This document shows, in pieces, positions 16,046-24,730 of a stretch of 42,646 nucleotides of DNA. Numbering within the stretch: position 1 is the first letter of the stretch; every line of letters starts with the position of its first letter. The stretch spans positions 1 to 42,646 of the forward strand of contig JBNMKZ010000016.1 in NCBI GenBank assembly GCA_050874585.1, read 5' to 3'. Both the position numbers and the translations under genes were made by a program. The notes below the pieces were generated by a model. It saw only the letters and a list, made by a program, of their open reading frames with translations, was not told the DNA's origin and made no database searches. The stretch is from UBA1067 sp050874585 (lineage in GTDB: Bacteria > Verrucomicrobiota > Kiritimatiellia > RFP12 > UBA1067).

Positions 16046-17611
16046 ATGAAAAATGAGAATGGTCAGGTCCTGTTCCCGAAGCCGGGGCGAACGCCGCGTG
16101 AAGACACGGCGTCCGTGATGAAGTTCTACAAGTTGCCGAAGTCCTTTCCGCCGGAAGTCCTTGAAGAGGCGCGGCATGTGAGTGATCGGCTGAAATCGCC
16201 CGGAAAACGCCTTGACCTGCGCAAGAAGTTCATTTTCACCTGCGACCCACAGACGGCACGGGACTACGATGACGCGCTGAGCCTTGAGAAGGACCGGCAG
16301 GGGAATCGGGTGCTGGGTGTTCACATTGCGGATGTCTCGCACTTTGTCCAGCCCGGTTCGGCCCTTGACCGCGAGGCGTACGCGCGCTCGACGAGCGTCT
16401 ACCTGGCTGACCGTGTTGTGCCGATGTTGCCCGAGGAACTGTGCAATGGCGTTTGCTCGCTTGTGCCGAATGAGGACCGCCTTGCGTTTTCGGTCTTCAT
16501 GACGTTTGATGGCAAGGGCGAGATGATTAAGCGGACGTTTGCGAAGTCCATCATCCGTTCGAAGGCCCGCTACACCTACGAGCAGGTGATGGCTATGATT
16601 TCGGGGGGCAAGCCTGGCAAGGGCGGTAAGGCGGCGGTCAAGGTTATTCTTGCAATCAACGGTCTGGCTCAGCAGTTGCGCAAGCGTCGGTTTGACGCGG
16701 GGGCACTGGATCTTGAGGTCCCCGAAGCGGAGGTTGTGCTGGACGAGCGCGGCGAAATGACGGGCATTGTGACGCGGCCCTACGACGAATCGCACCAGAT
16801 GGTCGAGGAGTGCATGGTCGCGGCGAACGAGGCGGTGGCGAAGGAGTTGTGGACGAAGGGTGTCAAGATTCTCGCCCGTCTGCATGAGGCGCCGGATCCC
16901 GAGAAGATCCTGATGCTTCGGGCCGACTTGCGTTCGCTGGGCGTCAAGATGGGCAATATCGAGAATCCGAAGGTTTTTGCGCGGTTCCTGAAGACGATTA
17001 AGCGCAATCCGCTTTACCCGACGCTTTCGGTAATGGTCTTGCGGTCGATGAAGCGGGCGGTCTACGATGCGACGGCCATTGGGCATTTCGGGCTGGCGAA
17101 GCAGTACTACGCCCATTTCACCTCGCCGATTCGCCGCTATCCCGATCTGACGCTACATCGGCAGCTGGCGGCCTACCTTGCGAAGAAGAACTGCCGCGTT
17201 CCGCCGAAGACGCTTCAGCAGTGGGCGGAGCACACGAGCGCCATGGAAGAGGTCGCGGCGGAGGCCGAGCGTGGGCTTCTGGAAATCAAGAAGTACCGGC
17301 TGATGGAGGCGCAGCTCAAGTCGGGCAAGAAGGCCGAATACGATGCGGTCATCTCGAAGTGCACGCCGTTTGGATGCTTTGTCGACATCCCGGAGCTGAT
17401 GATTTCGGGGCTGGTGCACGTGAGCGTCCTTTCGCGGCACTATGTGCGCTACAACGAGTCCGACCATTCGCTTTCGGCGCCGGGCGGTGAGAGCTGGCGG
17501 ATTGGCGACCGCATGAAAGTCCGCGTGGCGAGCGTTGACTTTCGCCTGCGGCGAATTGACTTTATTCCAGTCGTCGTCCCTCGGGAGGCGCGGCGGAAAA
17601 AACACAGGTGA
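16046..17611 (+). CDS. RNase II/R family 3'-5' exoribonuclease, short form
   Basis: A 521-residue RNB-family ribonuclease. The catalytic signature D-P-Q-T-A-R-D-Y-D-D places the metal-binding Asp residues at 67, 73, 75 and 76, the spacing seen in RNase R. The C-terminus (about 420-510) is an S1 RNA-binding domain with F-G-C-F-V-D and G-L-V-H-V-S. Typical RNase R exceeds 700 residues and starts with two cold-shock domains. Here only about 60 residues precede the RNB core, so the cold-shock part is missing or tiny. An upstream in-frame start at 15989 is unlikely because it would cover the promoter. It should degrade RNA hydrolytically in the cytoplasm. It appears to be its own transcription unit or the head of the following genes, the next being 32 bp away. 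Confidence 0.88.
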   Translation: MKNENGQVLFPKPGRTPREDTASVMKFYKLPKSFPPEVLEEARHVSDRLKSPGKRLDLRKKFIFTCDPQTARDYDDALSLEKDRQGNRVLGVHIADVSHFVQPGSALDREAYARSTSVYLADRVVPMLPEELCNGVCSLVPNEDRLAFSVFMTFDGKGEMIKRTFAKSIIRSKARYTYEQVMAMISGGKPGKGGKAAVKVILAINGLAQQLRKRRFDAGALDLEVPEAEVVLDERGEMTGIVTRPYDESHQMVEECMVAANEAVAKELWTKGVKILARLHEAPDPEKILMLRADLRSLGVKMGNIENPKVFARFLKTIKRNPLYPTLSVMVLRSMKRAVYDATAIGHFGLAKQYYAHFTSPIRRYPDLTLHRQLAAYLAKKNCRVPPKTLQQWAEHTSAMEEVAAEAERGLLEIKKYRLMEAQLKSGKKAEYDAVISKCTPFGCFVDIPELMISGLVHVSVLSRHYVRYNESDHSLSAPGGESWRIGDRMKVRVASVDFRLRRIDFIPVVVPREARRKKHR

Positions 17612-17643
17612 TTCCCGACTAACAATACGGAGGAGAGAGCAAC

Positions 17644-18756
17644 ATGGACCTGAGCATACTCATCAACAAGTTCGACGTGACTGGACGGCTGGTGTCGCTT
17701 CAGCCCTTTGGGAGCGGCAACATCAACGACACGTATCTGGCCATCTACCGCAACACGTTTTCCGAGACGCAGGTCATTCTGCAGCGTGTGAACCGTGCCG
17801 TCTTCCCGTTGCCGGAAGTCATCATGGCGAATATGCACGAGATTACGAAGCACTGCCATCAGAAGCTTGAGGCCGATGCGGAGACTGGGCGGGATGACCG
17901 CGTGTGGCAGATGCCGCAGATTGTGCGGACGAAGGAGGGTGCGGACTATGTGACGGACGAGAGCGGGGACGTATGGCGCGTGATTACGCGCATCATGTCG
18001 GCGCATGCCTTCGATGTGGCGCAAGGCCCGGAGCATGCGCTTGAGTGCGGTGCGGCTCTTGGGCACTTCCACTATCTCGTCTCGGACATGAACCCCGACA
18101 GCATCCACGACCCGTTGCCCGGCTTTCACATCACAAGCGGTTACCTGAAGGCCTACGATGCCACATTGACGAAGGATACGGCGAAGGCGCTTCTCGGGGC
18201 GTCGATGGAGGCGAAGCGTCTGGCGCGGTTCATTGAGGACCGGCGCGACCTTGCGCTGGCGCTGGAGAAGGCGGAGGAGCGCGGCGAACTGCGCAAGCGC
18301 ATGTTCCACGGCGACCCGAAGGTGAACAACATCATGATTGATGACGTGACCGGCAAGGGAACGGCCATGATTGACCTCGACACCGTTTCGCCCGGCCTCA
18401 TCCACATGGACTTCGGCGATGCCCTCCGCTCCATCTGCAACCCGGCCGGTGAGGAGGAGTCGAACCTGTCGAAGGTCGTCTTCGACGAGGACTTGGCGAC
18501 GGCATTCTGCAAGGGCTACATGCGCGAGGCGGGGGCCTTCCTGACCGATGCCGACCGCAACTACCTCTACGACTCCATTCGCCTGCTGCCCTTTGAGCTT
18601 GGGCTTCGGTTCTTCCAGGACTACCTGAACGGAAACGTCTACTTCAAGACGAAACAGCCCGAGCAGAACCTGAACCGTGCGCGTGTTCAGTTCCGGCTGT
18701 GTGAATCGATTGAGGCGCGTGAGCGTTCCATCCGTACGGTCTTGAGCCGACTCTGA
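17644..18756 (+). CDS. APH-fold sugar kinase (N-acetylhexosamine 1-kinase-like)
   Basis: A 370-residue phosphotransferase of the aminoglycoside-kinase fold. The start resembles NahK-type kinases (G-S-G-N-I-N-D-T-Y and I-L-Q-R-V-N). The catalytic loop is H-G-D-P-K-V-N-N (Asp224, Asn229) and M-I-D-L-D supplies the metal-binding Asp244. NahK phosphorylates GlcNAc or GalNAc at C1 with ATP, so salvage of amino sugars is a reasonable role. The precise substrate cannot be read from sequence, and homoserine- or choline-kinase-like activity remains possible. GGAGGAG precedes the ATG at good distance. The rsmE start follows the stop after two bases, suggesting co-transcription. Confidence 0.8.
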   Translation: MDLSILINKFDVTGRLVSLQPFGSGNINDTYLAIYRNTFSETQVILQRVNRAVFPLPEVIMANMHEITKHCHQKLEADAETGRDDRVWQMPQIVRTKEGADYVTDESGDVWRVITRIMSAHAFDVAQGPEHALECGAALGHFHYLVSDMNPDSIHDPLPGFHITSGYLKAYDATLTKDTAKALLGASMEAKRLARFIEDRRDLALALEKAEERGELRKRMFHGDPKVNNIMIDDVTGKGTAMIDLDTVSPGLIHMDFGDALRSICNPAGEEESNLSKVVFDEDLATAFCKGYMREAGAFLTDADRNYLYDSIRLLPFELGLRFFQDYLNGNVYFKTKQPEQNLNRARVQFRLCESIEARERSIRTVLSRL

Positions 18757-18758
18757 TT

Positions 18759-19496
18759 ATGCATCGACTTCTTGCGGATACGACCAGTCTTGAAAGTGAG
18801 CGGCCCGAACTTGGCGCGGCGGCGCGGAAGCACCTGCGCGTGCTGCGCCCGAAGGACGGCGAGGCGGTGGAACTCTTCGACGGGAAGGGCCGTTCGCGTG
18901 TCTATCACTTTGACGCGGCGCGAGGGGAACTTGCGCATCCGCAGGAGGTTCTTGTTCACCCCGTCCGTCCGAGTCTCGTCCTGTTCGCCTGCATCACGAA
19001 GGGGTCGCGCTGGGACTGGACGATAGAGAAGGCGACGGAGCTGGGTGTTTCGCGCATCGTCCCCGTGATCTCGGCGCGAACGATCGTGCGCATTGCCCTT
19101 GACGAGCGGGCGGCGAAACGCGAGCGGTGGCTTCGGATTGCCGAAGATGCGGCGCGGCAGTCGGATGCGAAGTGGCTGCCGGAAATCGACGAGGCGGTCG
19201 ACTTCGCGTCTGCACTGGATCGTGTGCGCGAAACGAACTGCCTTGTGGGTGCACTGACGAATCCGCCGCCCCCGACGATTCTGCGTGAACTCGACTTGCA
19301 TCGGGAGACGATTTTCACGGGGCGGCCACCGGCCGTCTTCGTCGGGCCGGAAGGGGACTTCACCCCTGAGGAACTCGCGGCACTTCTTCGGGTCGCAACG
19401 CCCGTCAGCTTCGGAGCGAGCATCCTTCGGGCTGAAACGGCGGCCATCTACGGCGTTGCCATCCTCAAGGCCATGCAGGACGCGAGGGTTTCATGA
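18759..19496 (+). CDS. rsmE: 16S rRNA m3U1498 methyltransferase
   Basis: A 245-residue SPOUT-class methyltransferase. The N-terminal PUA-like part includes H-L-R-V-L-R and F-D-G-K-G. The C-terminal knot has F-V-G-P-E-G-D-F-T-P-E-E and the SAM-binding end L-R-A-E-T-A-A-I-Y. Length and both motifs match RsmE, which methylates U1498 in the decoding region of 16S rRNA. The ATG is two bases after the kinase stop codon, without a clear Shine-Dalgarno sequence, so translation may be coupled. The stop overlaps the queE start as ATGA. Confidence 0.95.
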   Translation: MHRLLADTTSLESERPELGAAARKHLRVLRPKDGEAVELFDGKGRSRVYHFDAARGELAHPQEVLVHPVRPSLVLFACITKGSRWDWTIEKATELGVSRIVPVISARTIVRIALDERAAKRERWLRIAEDAARQSDAKWLPEIDEAVDFASALDRVRETNCLVGALTNPPPPTILRELDLHRETIFTGRPPAVFVGPEGDFTPEELAALLRVATPVSFGASILRAETAAIYGVAILKAMQDARVS

Positions 19497-20080
19497 CGTA
19501 CAACCTGGTCGAGATATTCGAGTCGCTTCAGGGCGAGGGGCGCAATTCGGGACGGCCCTGCGTCTTCGTCCGCTTTGCCGGGTGCAACCTGGCGTGCCCG
19601 TGGTGCGATACGGATCGGGCGCGGCACTTTTCCATCGGGCTGGATGACCTGGTGCGTGAAATCGGCGGATTCCGTGCGAAGAGCGTCATCCTGACCGGGG
19701 GCGAGCCGACGCTCGTCGATGGGATGCCTGAACTCGTCGCAGCCCTCAAGGAGCGGGGCTACTGGATTGCCGTCGAGACGAACGGGACGAACGAGCCTGA
19801 CTGGCTCGGCTTCATCGACTACGTCGCCTGTTCGCCCAAGGCGGAGTATCCCGACCGACTCGTTCTGACAGCGGCGGACGAAGTGCGCATCGTCGCCTCA
19901 TCCGAGGATATCGTCGATTTCTGCCGAACGGTGCGTACGCGGGTTTCTGCAACGGATTACTACATTTCACCCTGTGAGCGCGAGGGGAAGATGGATTTTG
20001 CCACTGCGAAAGGCGTTCTGTCCAAGTTGGACGGCTGGTCCCTTTCGGTGCAACTGCACAAGCTGCTCGGATTTCGCTAA
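19493..20080 (+). CDS. queE: 7-carboxy-7-deazaguanine synthase
   Basis: A 195-residue radical-SAM enzyme. C31-x3-C35-x2-C38 in C-N-L-A-C-P-W-C ligates the 4Fe-4S cluster. S-L-Q-G-E-G and L-T-G-G-E-P-T are further QueE hallmarks, and V-E-T-N-G-T follows. QueE contracts 6-carboxytetrahydropterin to 7-carboxy-7-deazaguanine on the way to queuosine. The three-residue cluster spacing is the ordinary radical-SAM one. No other que genes are in this window. The start overlaps the rsmE stop by 4 bp. Confidence 0.93.
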   Translation: MTYNLVEIFESLQGEGRNSGRPCVFVRFAGCNLACPWCDTDRARHFSIGLDDLVREIGGFRAKSVILTGGEPTLVDGMPELVAALKERGYWIAVETNGTNEPDWLGFIDYVACSPKAEYPDRLVLTAADEVRIVASSEDIVDFCRTVRTRVSATDYYISPCEREGKMDFATAKGVLSKLDGWSLSVQLHKLLGFR

Positions 20081-20090
20081 GAACTAACTT

Positions 20091-22304
20091 ATGTTTCGTT
20101 CCCTTACTGTCGTTTACCTGCACAAGCCAAGTCGTGTGGACGCGAAGCGTCTGCCGATTATCGAATATGGGCTGACGGATGCCTTTCGCGATTTCTGCCG
20201 CGAGACTTTCGATATGCGTGGTCCCCAAGACTATCCGCCGCTTCGCCTTGCGACGACGAATACGACGGACGGGCTTGCGAAGACGCTTTTCACCAGCGGT
20301 GGCATGCGCGGCGTACTGACCGAGCTCGGGCGGTCCTGCTCTCTTTTCCTCATTGACGACGACTTCATCGGGCAGTCGATTGGCGGCAAGGACTTGCGCG
20401 ACTGGCTCAAGCTCTTCTTTCCCGCGATTCCGAAGGTCGTGCTGACGCGTCCCGGTCATTCGGACGTCGCGCTGCCGGCGCGTCGTTGGATCAAGAAGGA
20501 TGCGACCGTCTTTGAGCGTCCCTCGAAGTGCCATGCGCGGATTGTGCACCTGTTCAAGAGTTTCTGGATGCCGCGCTTTGCGACGGCGCTCCGCCAGTAC
20601 GTTCAGGTGAAGGCCGGGACGAACTGGCACACGCCCGGGCACAACGGCGGGCGCGCATTCGAGAATTCGCCATTCCTTTCCGGGTTCTACGCGGCGTTCG
20701 GGAGCACGATTTTCAGGACGGATCTCTCGGTGTCGGTGGAGCCGTTGGGCGATTTGTCGAGTCCAGAGGCGCGTACGCCGCTTTCGGAGGCCCAGAAGCT
20801 GACGAGTGAAATCTTCTGCTCGGCGCAGAGCTGCTACGTGACGAATGGAACCTCGACCTCGAACAAGGCGATGCTGATGACGCTGTTGCGTCCGGGGGAG
20901 GTCGTGCTCATTGACCGCAACTGCCACAAGAGCGTGCACCATGCGGTCGTGACCTCCGGGGCTGTGCCGCGCTATTTGCCGGCGCATTGGAATGCGAGCC
21001 TCGGCGTGTGGGGGCCTGTTGCCCTTGAGGACATTCGCAAGGCTTTGGAGTCGCCGGTTGCGTCCGAGGCGGAACGGCCGCGCCTGCTGATTCTGACGAC
21101 ATGCACCTATGAGGGCGTGCTTTATCCCGTGTGGGAGATTGCGCGGCAGTGCGAGCGGGCGGGCGTTCTGTTCTATGCGGACGAGGCCTGGGCCGCCTAC
21201 CTGAACTTTCATCCGTACTACACGTTCGGGCGCGGCGGAGGGGATGCCGTTCGGTATAATGCGGTGAACGAGACGTGCGGGGCGCACTTTGCCGTGCAGT
21301 CGACGCACAAGACGCTGGCGGCCTTTTCGCAGGCCTCGATGATTCACGTTTCGACGCGGTTCAAGCAGTTGCTTGAGGACGATGCGTCGCCCGCCTTCCG
21401 CTGGCTTCGTCGGCGCTTCGCCCTGCACGGGCGGGGCAGCTACGAGAAGTTCTCCCACGACTTGCACGAGTTCCTGCGCTACTGGCACTCGACCTCGCCG
21501 CACTATCCGTTCCTCGCGGCACTTGATGTTGCCGGTGTTCAAATGCGTTTAGAGGGACTGAAGATTATCGACGAGCGCATTCGCTGGGCGGCGGCCTTCC
21601 GCAAGCGCGTGGCGGACGAGTGCGGCAAGCCGGAGAACGCCTGTTTCGCCGGGCTTGAGGAAATTGCCGGCAAGGGCGTGGACTGGCGCGGGCAGGGCTA
21701 TCTGAAGGATCCGCTCAAGATTGTCCTCATGCTGCGTTCGGCAAAGGCGTGTGCAACCTTCCGCAAGATGCTCCTCAAGGCGCACATTCGGTGGGAGAAG
21801 GCGAGCGCAACGACGATTCTCTTCCTGGTGACGGCTGGGACGGTGGAGGAGCATTTCGAGTATCTCTTCCGCGTCTGCCGACAGTACAAGCGGCTGATTG
21901 GGTCGCCCGTGTCGTCGGCTCGTTCGGGCGGGCGGCGCGAGAAGGTCGCGGCGCAGTCCGTCATCGAGGCCGTTTCGGGGCAGGCCGTCGTCCTGCCGCA
22001 CGATGCCGCGCTGTGCGATGGCGAGCTCGTGTCGATTGACGAGGCCGAGGGGCGGATCGCCTCCCAGTTCCTCGTGCCCTATCCACCGGGCATTCCTGTC
22101 TTCATTCCGGGACTTCGCATCACGAAACCGATGATTCGGCTGATTCACGATGTCATTGCGACGGATGGGGCCGGAGCCGTCCACGGGCTGTTCTGCCGCG
22201 GAGGACACGCGCCCTATCTGGTCGAGGTGCTGAATCGCGATGAGGAAACGAGGGTGCAGGTTTTGGATGCGGCTTCTGAAGGAAAGGCGGCGAAGAAGAA
22301 ATGA
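20091..22304 (+). CDS. Orn/Lys/Arg decarboxylase, PLP fold type I
   Basis: A 737-residue enzyme with the size and layout of inducible basic amino-acid decarboxylases: an N-terminal wing-like domain (1-150), a PLP core and a C-terminal domain. The core begins with T-P-G-H-N-G-G. V-T-N-G-T-S-T-S-N-K binds the cofactor phosphate region, A-D-E-A-W-A-A carries the Asp under the pyridine ring, and S-T-H-K-T holds Lys407 as the Schiff-base lysine. The substrate (arginine, lysine or ornithine) cannot be decided by eye. The product would be a polyamine precursor, and the reaction also consumes protons. No antiporter gene is adjacent. The ATG lies 10 bp after queE and lacks a clear ribosome site. Confidence 0.9.
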   Translation: MFRSLTVVYLHKPSRVDAKRLPIIEYGLTDAFRDFCRETFDMRGPQDYPPLRLATTNTTDGLAKTLFTSGGMRGVLTELGRSCSLFLIDDDFIGQSIGGKDLRDWLKLFFPAIPKVVLTRPGHSDVALPARRWIKKDATVFERPSKCHARIVHLFKSFWMPRFATALRQYVQVKAGTNWHTPGHNGGRAFENSPFLSGFYAAFGSTIFRTDLSVSVEPLGDLSSPEARTPLSEAQKLTSEIFCSAQSCYVTNGTSTSNKAMLMTLLRPGEVVLIDRNCHKSVHHAVVTSGAVPRYLPAHWNASLGVWGPVALEDIRKALESPVASEAERPRLLILTTCTYEGVLYPVWEIARQCERAGVLFYADEAWAAYLNFHPYYTFGRGGGDAVRYNAVNETCGAHFAVQSTHKTLAAFSQASMIHVSTRFKQLLEDDASPAFRWLRRRFALHGRGSYEKFSHDLHEFLRYWHSTSPHYPFLAALDVAGVQMRLEGLKIIDERIRWAAAFRKRVADECGKPENACFAGLEEIAGKGVDWRGQGYLKDPLKIVLMLRSAKACATFRKMLLKAHIRWEKASATTILFLVTAGTVEEHFEYLFRVCRQYKRLIGSPVSSARSGGRREKVAAQSVIEAVSGQAVVLPHDAALCDGELVSIDEAEGRIASQFLVPYPPGIPVFIPGLRITKPMIRLIHDVIATDGAGAVHGLFCRGGHAPYLVEVLNRDEETRVQVLDAASEGKAAKKK

Positions 22305-23341
22305 CGCGGTTTTGCCTGTTGCTCGGCTTGTTTGTTTCGGCTACCTGCGTGGGAGACGACCTTGAGTCGCGGATGCGCATGGAGGAGAAGGCCTTTCTGC
22401 AGTCGCGACCCGCAGGAGTTCAGCATCGGCAGGCCGAAGCGGTTCGTGCGGCGATGCGGGGTGACCGTCGGGAGCTAACGGCCATTCGCGAGGGGCGCAA
22501 TTCGCCACCCGCGTTGCCCGAGGGCGTGGAGAGACGCGACCTCACGCCGACGCTCACGCTGTTCGCCCCCAGCCGACCGGCGAGCCGTCCGCGTCCCGTT
22601 CTGCTTTACCTGCACGGGGGCGGTTGGGCCTTTGGCAGCATCAACAGCTGTGCCCGGTTCTGTGCCGCGCTGGCACGCGCCGGGGATGTCTGCGTGGTGG
22701 CGCAGAACTATCGCCTTGCGCCCGAGAATCCCTATCCGGCGGCCTTGGACGATTGCCGCGCGGCCTTCCGCTATCTGCTTGAACACGCGGCGGAATGGGG
22801 TGGTGACTCGTCGCGCATCTCGATTGGTGGCGATAGCGCAGGCGGCAACCTGGCCTTTGCTGCGGCCCTTGCCGAGCCGGGTGTCCACTCAATCGTGCCC
22901 ATCTACCCGGTGACGCGGCTCTTTACCGTTGAGACCGAATCCTGGCGGACGTATGGCACGGGGTACGGGAATGACGCGGAACTGATGGAGGCGTTTCAGG
23001 AGGCGTATGCGGGAGTGAACGGACGGAGTCCGCTCGTGTCGGTTGAATGTGCGACGGACGAGGCACTTCGGGGACTGCCGCCGACGCTTGTCATTGCGGC
23101 GGGACACGATGTTCTGCTTGACCAAGGCGCGGCATTCGTGCGGCGACTTCGGGAGAATGGTGTGACGGTCGACTACCACGTGTTTGCGGGTGCGACGCAC
23201 CTCTTCATCACGGTTCCCGGCCAACCGACGGCTTTTGCCGAGGCCGTTCGCTTGACGGCGGGCTTCCTGAATCGTGACCAGCGGAAGCGGTGCGTGAAGG
23301 GCGACGATTTAAATCAGAAACGAAAGGACGATGCAAAATGA
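22301..23341 (+). CDS. Exported alpha/beta-hydrolase esterase, HSL type
   Basis: A 346-residue protein with a signal peptide of about 18 residues. The hormone-sensitive-lipase signature is complete: H-G-G-G (105-108) for the oxyanion hole, G-D-S-A-G with nucleophile Ser179, Asp270 in G-H-D and His300 in A-T-H-L-F. It should hydrolyse short-chain esters, such as acetyl groups on polysaccharides, outside the cytoplasm. It overlaps the decarboxylase gene by 4 bp and the trpB start by 4 bp. The last 20 residues are a basic tail beyond the normal fold and overlap the next gene's ribosome site. Confidence 0.88.
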   Translation: MTRFCLLLGLFVSATCVGDDLESRMRMEEKAFLQSRPAGVQHRQAEAVRAAMRGDRRELTAIREGRNSPPALPEGVERRDLTPTLTLFAPSRPASRPRPVLLYLHGGGWAFGSINSCARFCAALARAGDVCVVAQNYRLAPENPYPAALDDCRAAFRYLLEHAAEWGGDSSRISIGGDSAGGNLAFAAALAEPGVHSIVPIYPVTRLFTVETESWRTYGTGYGNDAELMEAFQEAYAGVNGRSPLVSVECATDEALRGLPPTLVIAAGHDVLLDQGAAFVRRLRENGVTVDYHVFAGATHLFITVPGQPTAFAEAVRLTAGFLNRDQRKRCVKGDDLNQKRKDDAK

Positions 23342-24702
23342 GTGAGATTCCCTACAAGACCTACCTCAGCGAGGACGAGCTGCCGACGGCGTGGTACAAT
23401 ATGCGGGCGGACATGAAGAAGAAGCCCGCTCCGCTCCTGAATCCGGCGACGCTGAAGCCGGTGTCGGCGGAGGAGCTTGAGCACGTCTTCTGCAAGGAGT
23501 GCGTGAAGCAGGAACTCGATGACACCACCCCTTACATTCCGATCCCGAGTGCGGTGCGCGACTTCTACAAGATGTACCGCCCTTCGCCGCTCGTGCGTGC
23601 CTACTTTCTTGAGAAGGCCCTCGGTACGCCCGCCAAAATCTACTACAAGTTCGAGGGCAACAACACCTCCGGCTCTCACAAGCTCAACAGTGCCATTGCC
23701 CAGGCGTACTATGCGAAGGCCCAGGGACTCACGGACGTGACGACCGAGACGGGGGCCGGTCAGTGGGGTACGGCACTCTCGATGGCGAGTGCCTTCTTTG
23801 GGCTGAAGTGTCATGTCTACATGGTGAAGTGCTCCTATGAGCAGAAGCCGTTTCGCCGCGAGGTGATGCGCACCTACGGTGCAGACGTGACGCCGTCACC
23901 CTCCCTGACGACGGAAATCGGGCGCAAGATCAACGAGGAGCATCCCGGCACGACGGGTTCGCTCGGCTGTGCGATTTCCGAGGCCGTCGAAGCGGCGTCC
24001 AAGCTGCCGAATGCCCGCTATTTGCTGGGCAGTGTCCTGAACCAGGTCTGCCTGCACCAGTCCATCATCGGGCTTGAGACCCAGGCGGCCCTGAACAAGC
24101 TGGGCGTTCACCCGGATGTCCTCATCGGATGTGCGGGCGGCGGTTCGAACCTGGCGGGACTGATTGCGCCGTTCATGGGGCAGATCTTGCGTGGTGAGGA
24201 CAAGTATCGGATTATAGCCGTTGAGCCGGCGAGCTGCCCGTCGTTTACGCGTGGACGCTACGCCTATGACTTCTGCGATACGGGGCGCGTCTGTCCCCTT
24301 CAGAAGATGTATACGCTGGGCAGTGGCTTCATTCCCTCGCCGTCCCATGCGGGTGGCCTGCGTTACCATGGCATGAGCGCCACGCTTTCGGAGCTCTATG
24401 ACCAAAAGCTGATTGAGGCCCGCGCCGTTGAGCAGTCGAAGGTCTTCGAGGCGGCGACGCTTTTTGCCCGTACGGAGGGGACGCTCCCCGCGCCCGAGTC
24501 GTCCCATGCCATTCGCGTGGCGATTGACGAGGCCCTCCGCTGCAAGGCGGAAGGCAAGGCCGAGACGATTGTTTTCGGATTGACGGGCACCGGCTACTTC
24601 GACATGGTCGCCTACGGCAAGTTCAACGACGGCACGATGAGCGACTACGTGCCGACGGATGCCGACCTGGCGCAGGGCTTTGCGCACCTGCCGAAGGTCT
24701 GA
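23338..24702 (+). CDS. trpB: Tryptophan synthase beta chain, TrpB2 type
   Basis: A 454-residue PLP enzyme of the TrpB2 branch, which is longer at the N-terminus than ordinary TrpB. N-N-T-S-G-S-H-K-L-N contains the Schiff-base lysine (Lys115), E-T-G-A-G-Q-W-G is the active-site loop and G-C-A-G-G-G-S-N binds the cofactor phosphate. It joins indole and serine to make tryptophan. TrpB2 often occurs without a paired trpA, and none is present here. It may serve as indole salvage or as an unlinked synthase subunit. AAAGGA precedes the ATG, which overlaps the esterase stop. Confidence 0.92.
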   Translation: MSEIPYKTYLSEDELPTAWYNMRADMKKKPAPLLNPATLKPVSAEELEHVFCKECVKQELDDTTPYIPIPSAVRDFYKMYRPSPLVRAYFLEKALGTPAKIYYKFEGNNTSGSHKLNSAIAQAYYAKAQGLTDVTTETGAGQWGTALSMASAFFGLKCHVYMVKCSYEQKPFRREVMRTYGADVTPSPSLTTEIGRKINEEHPGTTGSLGCAISEAVEAASKLPNARYLLGSVLNQVCLHQSIIGLETQAALNKLGVHPDVLIGCAGGGSNLAGLIAPFMGQILRGEDKYRIIAVEPASCPSFTRGRYAYDFCDTGRVCPLQKMYTLGSGFIPSPSHAGGLRYHGMSATLSELYDQKLIEARAVEQSKVFEAATLFARTEGTLPAPESSHAIRVAIDEALRCKAEGKAETIVFGLTGTGYFDMVAYGKFNDGTMSDYVPTDADLAQGFAHLPKV

Positions 24703-24714
24703 GCCGGGCGGATG

Positions 24715-24723
24715 TGCTATAAT
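24715..24723 (+). promoter_or_regulatory. Extended -10 box of murC-murB
   Basis: TGCTATAAT, with exactly seven bases between the box and the GTG start at 24731. This spacing puts the transcription start on the start codon, so the message should be leaderless. No Shine-Dalgarno sequence is present. The gap to trpB is only 28 bp. Confidence 0.7.
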
Positions 24724-24730
24724 AAGCGGC

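Noticed and set aside
15965..17116. A 383-codon minus-strand frame over the ribonuclease gene
   Set aside because: The plus strand carries the intact RNB active site; the minus translation has no recognisable domain.
19812..21542. A 576-codon open frame on the minus strand
   Set aside because: It lies opposite queE and the PLP decarboxylase, both with clear catalytic motifs. Its translation is Arg/Pro/His-rich and matches nothing, as expected of an antisense frame in GC-rich DNA.
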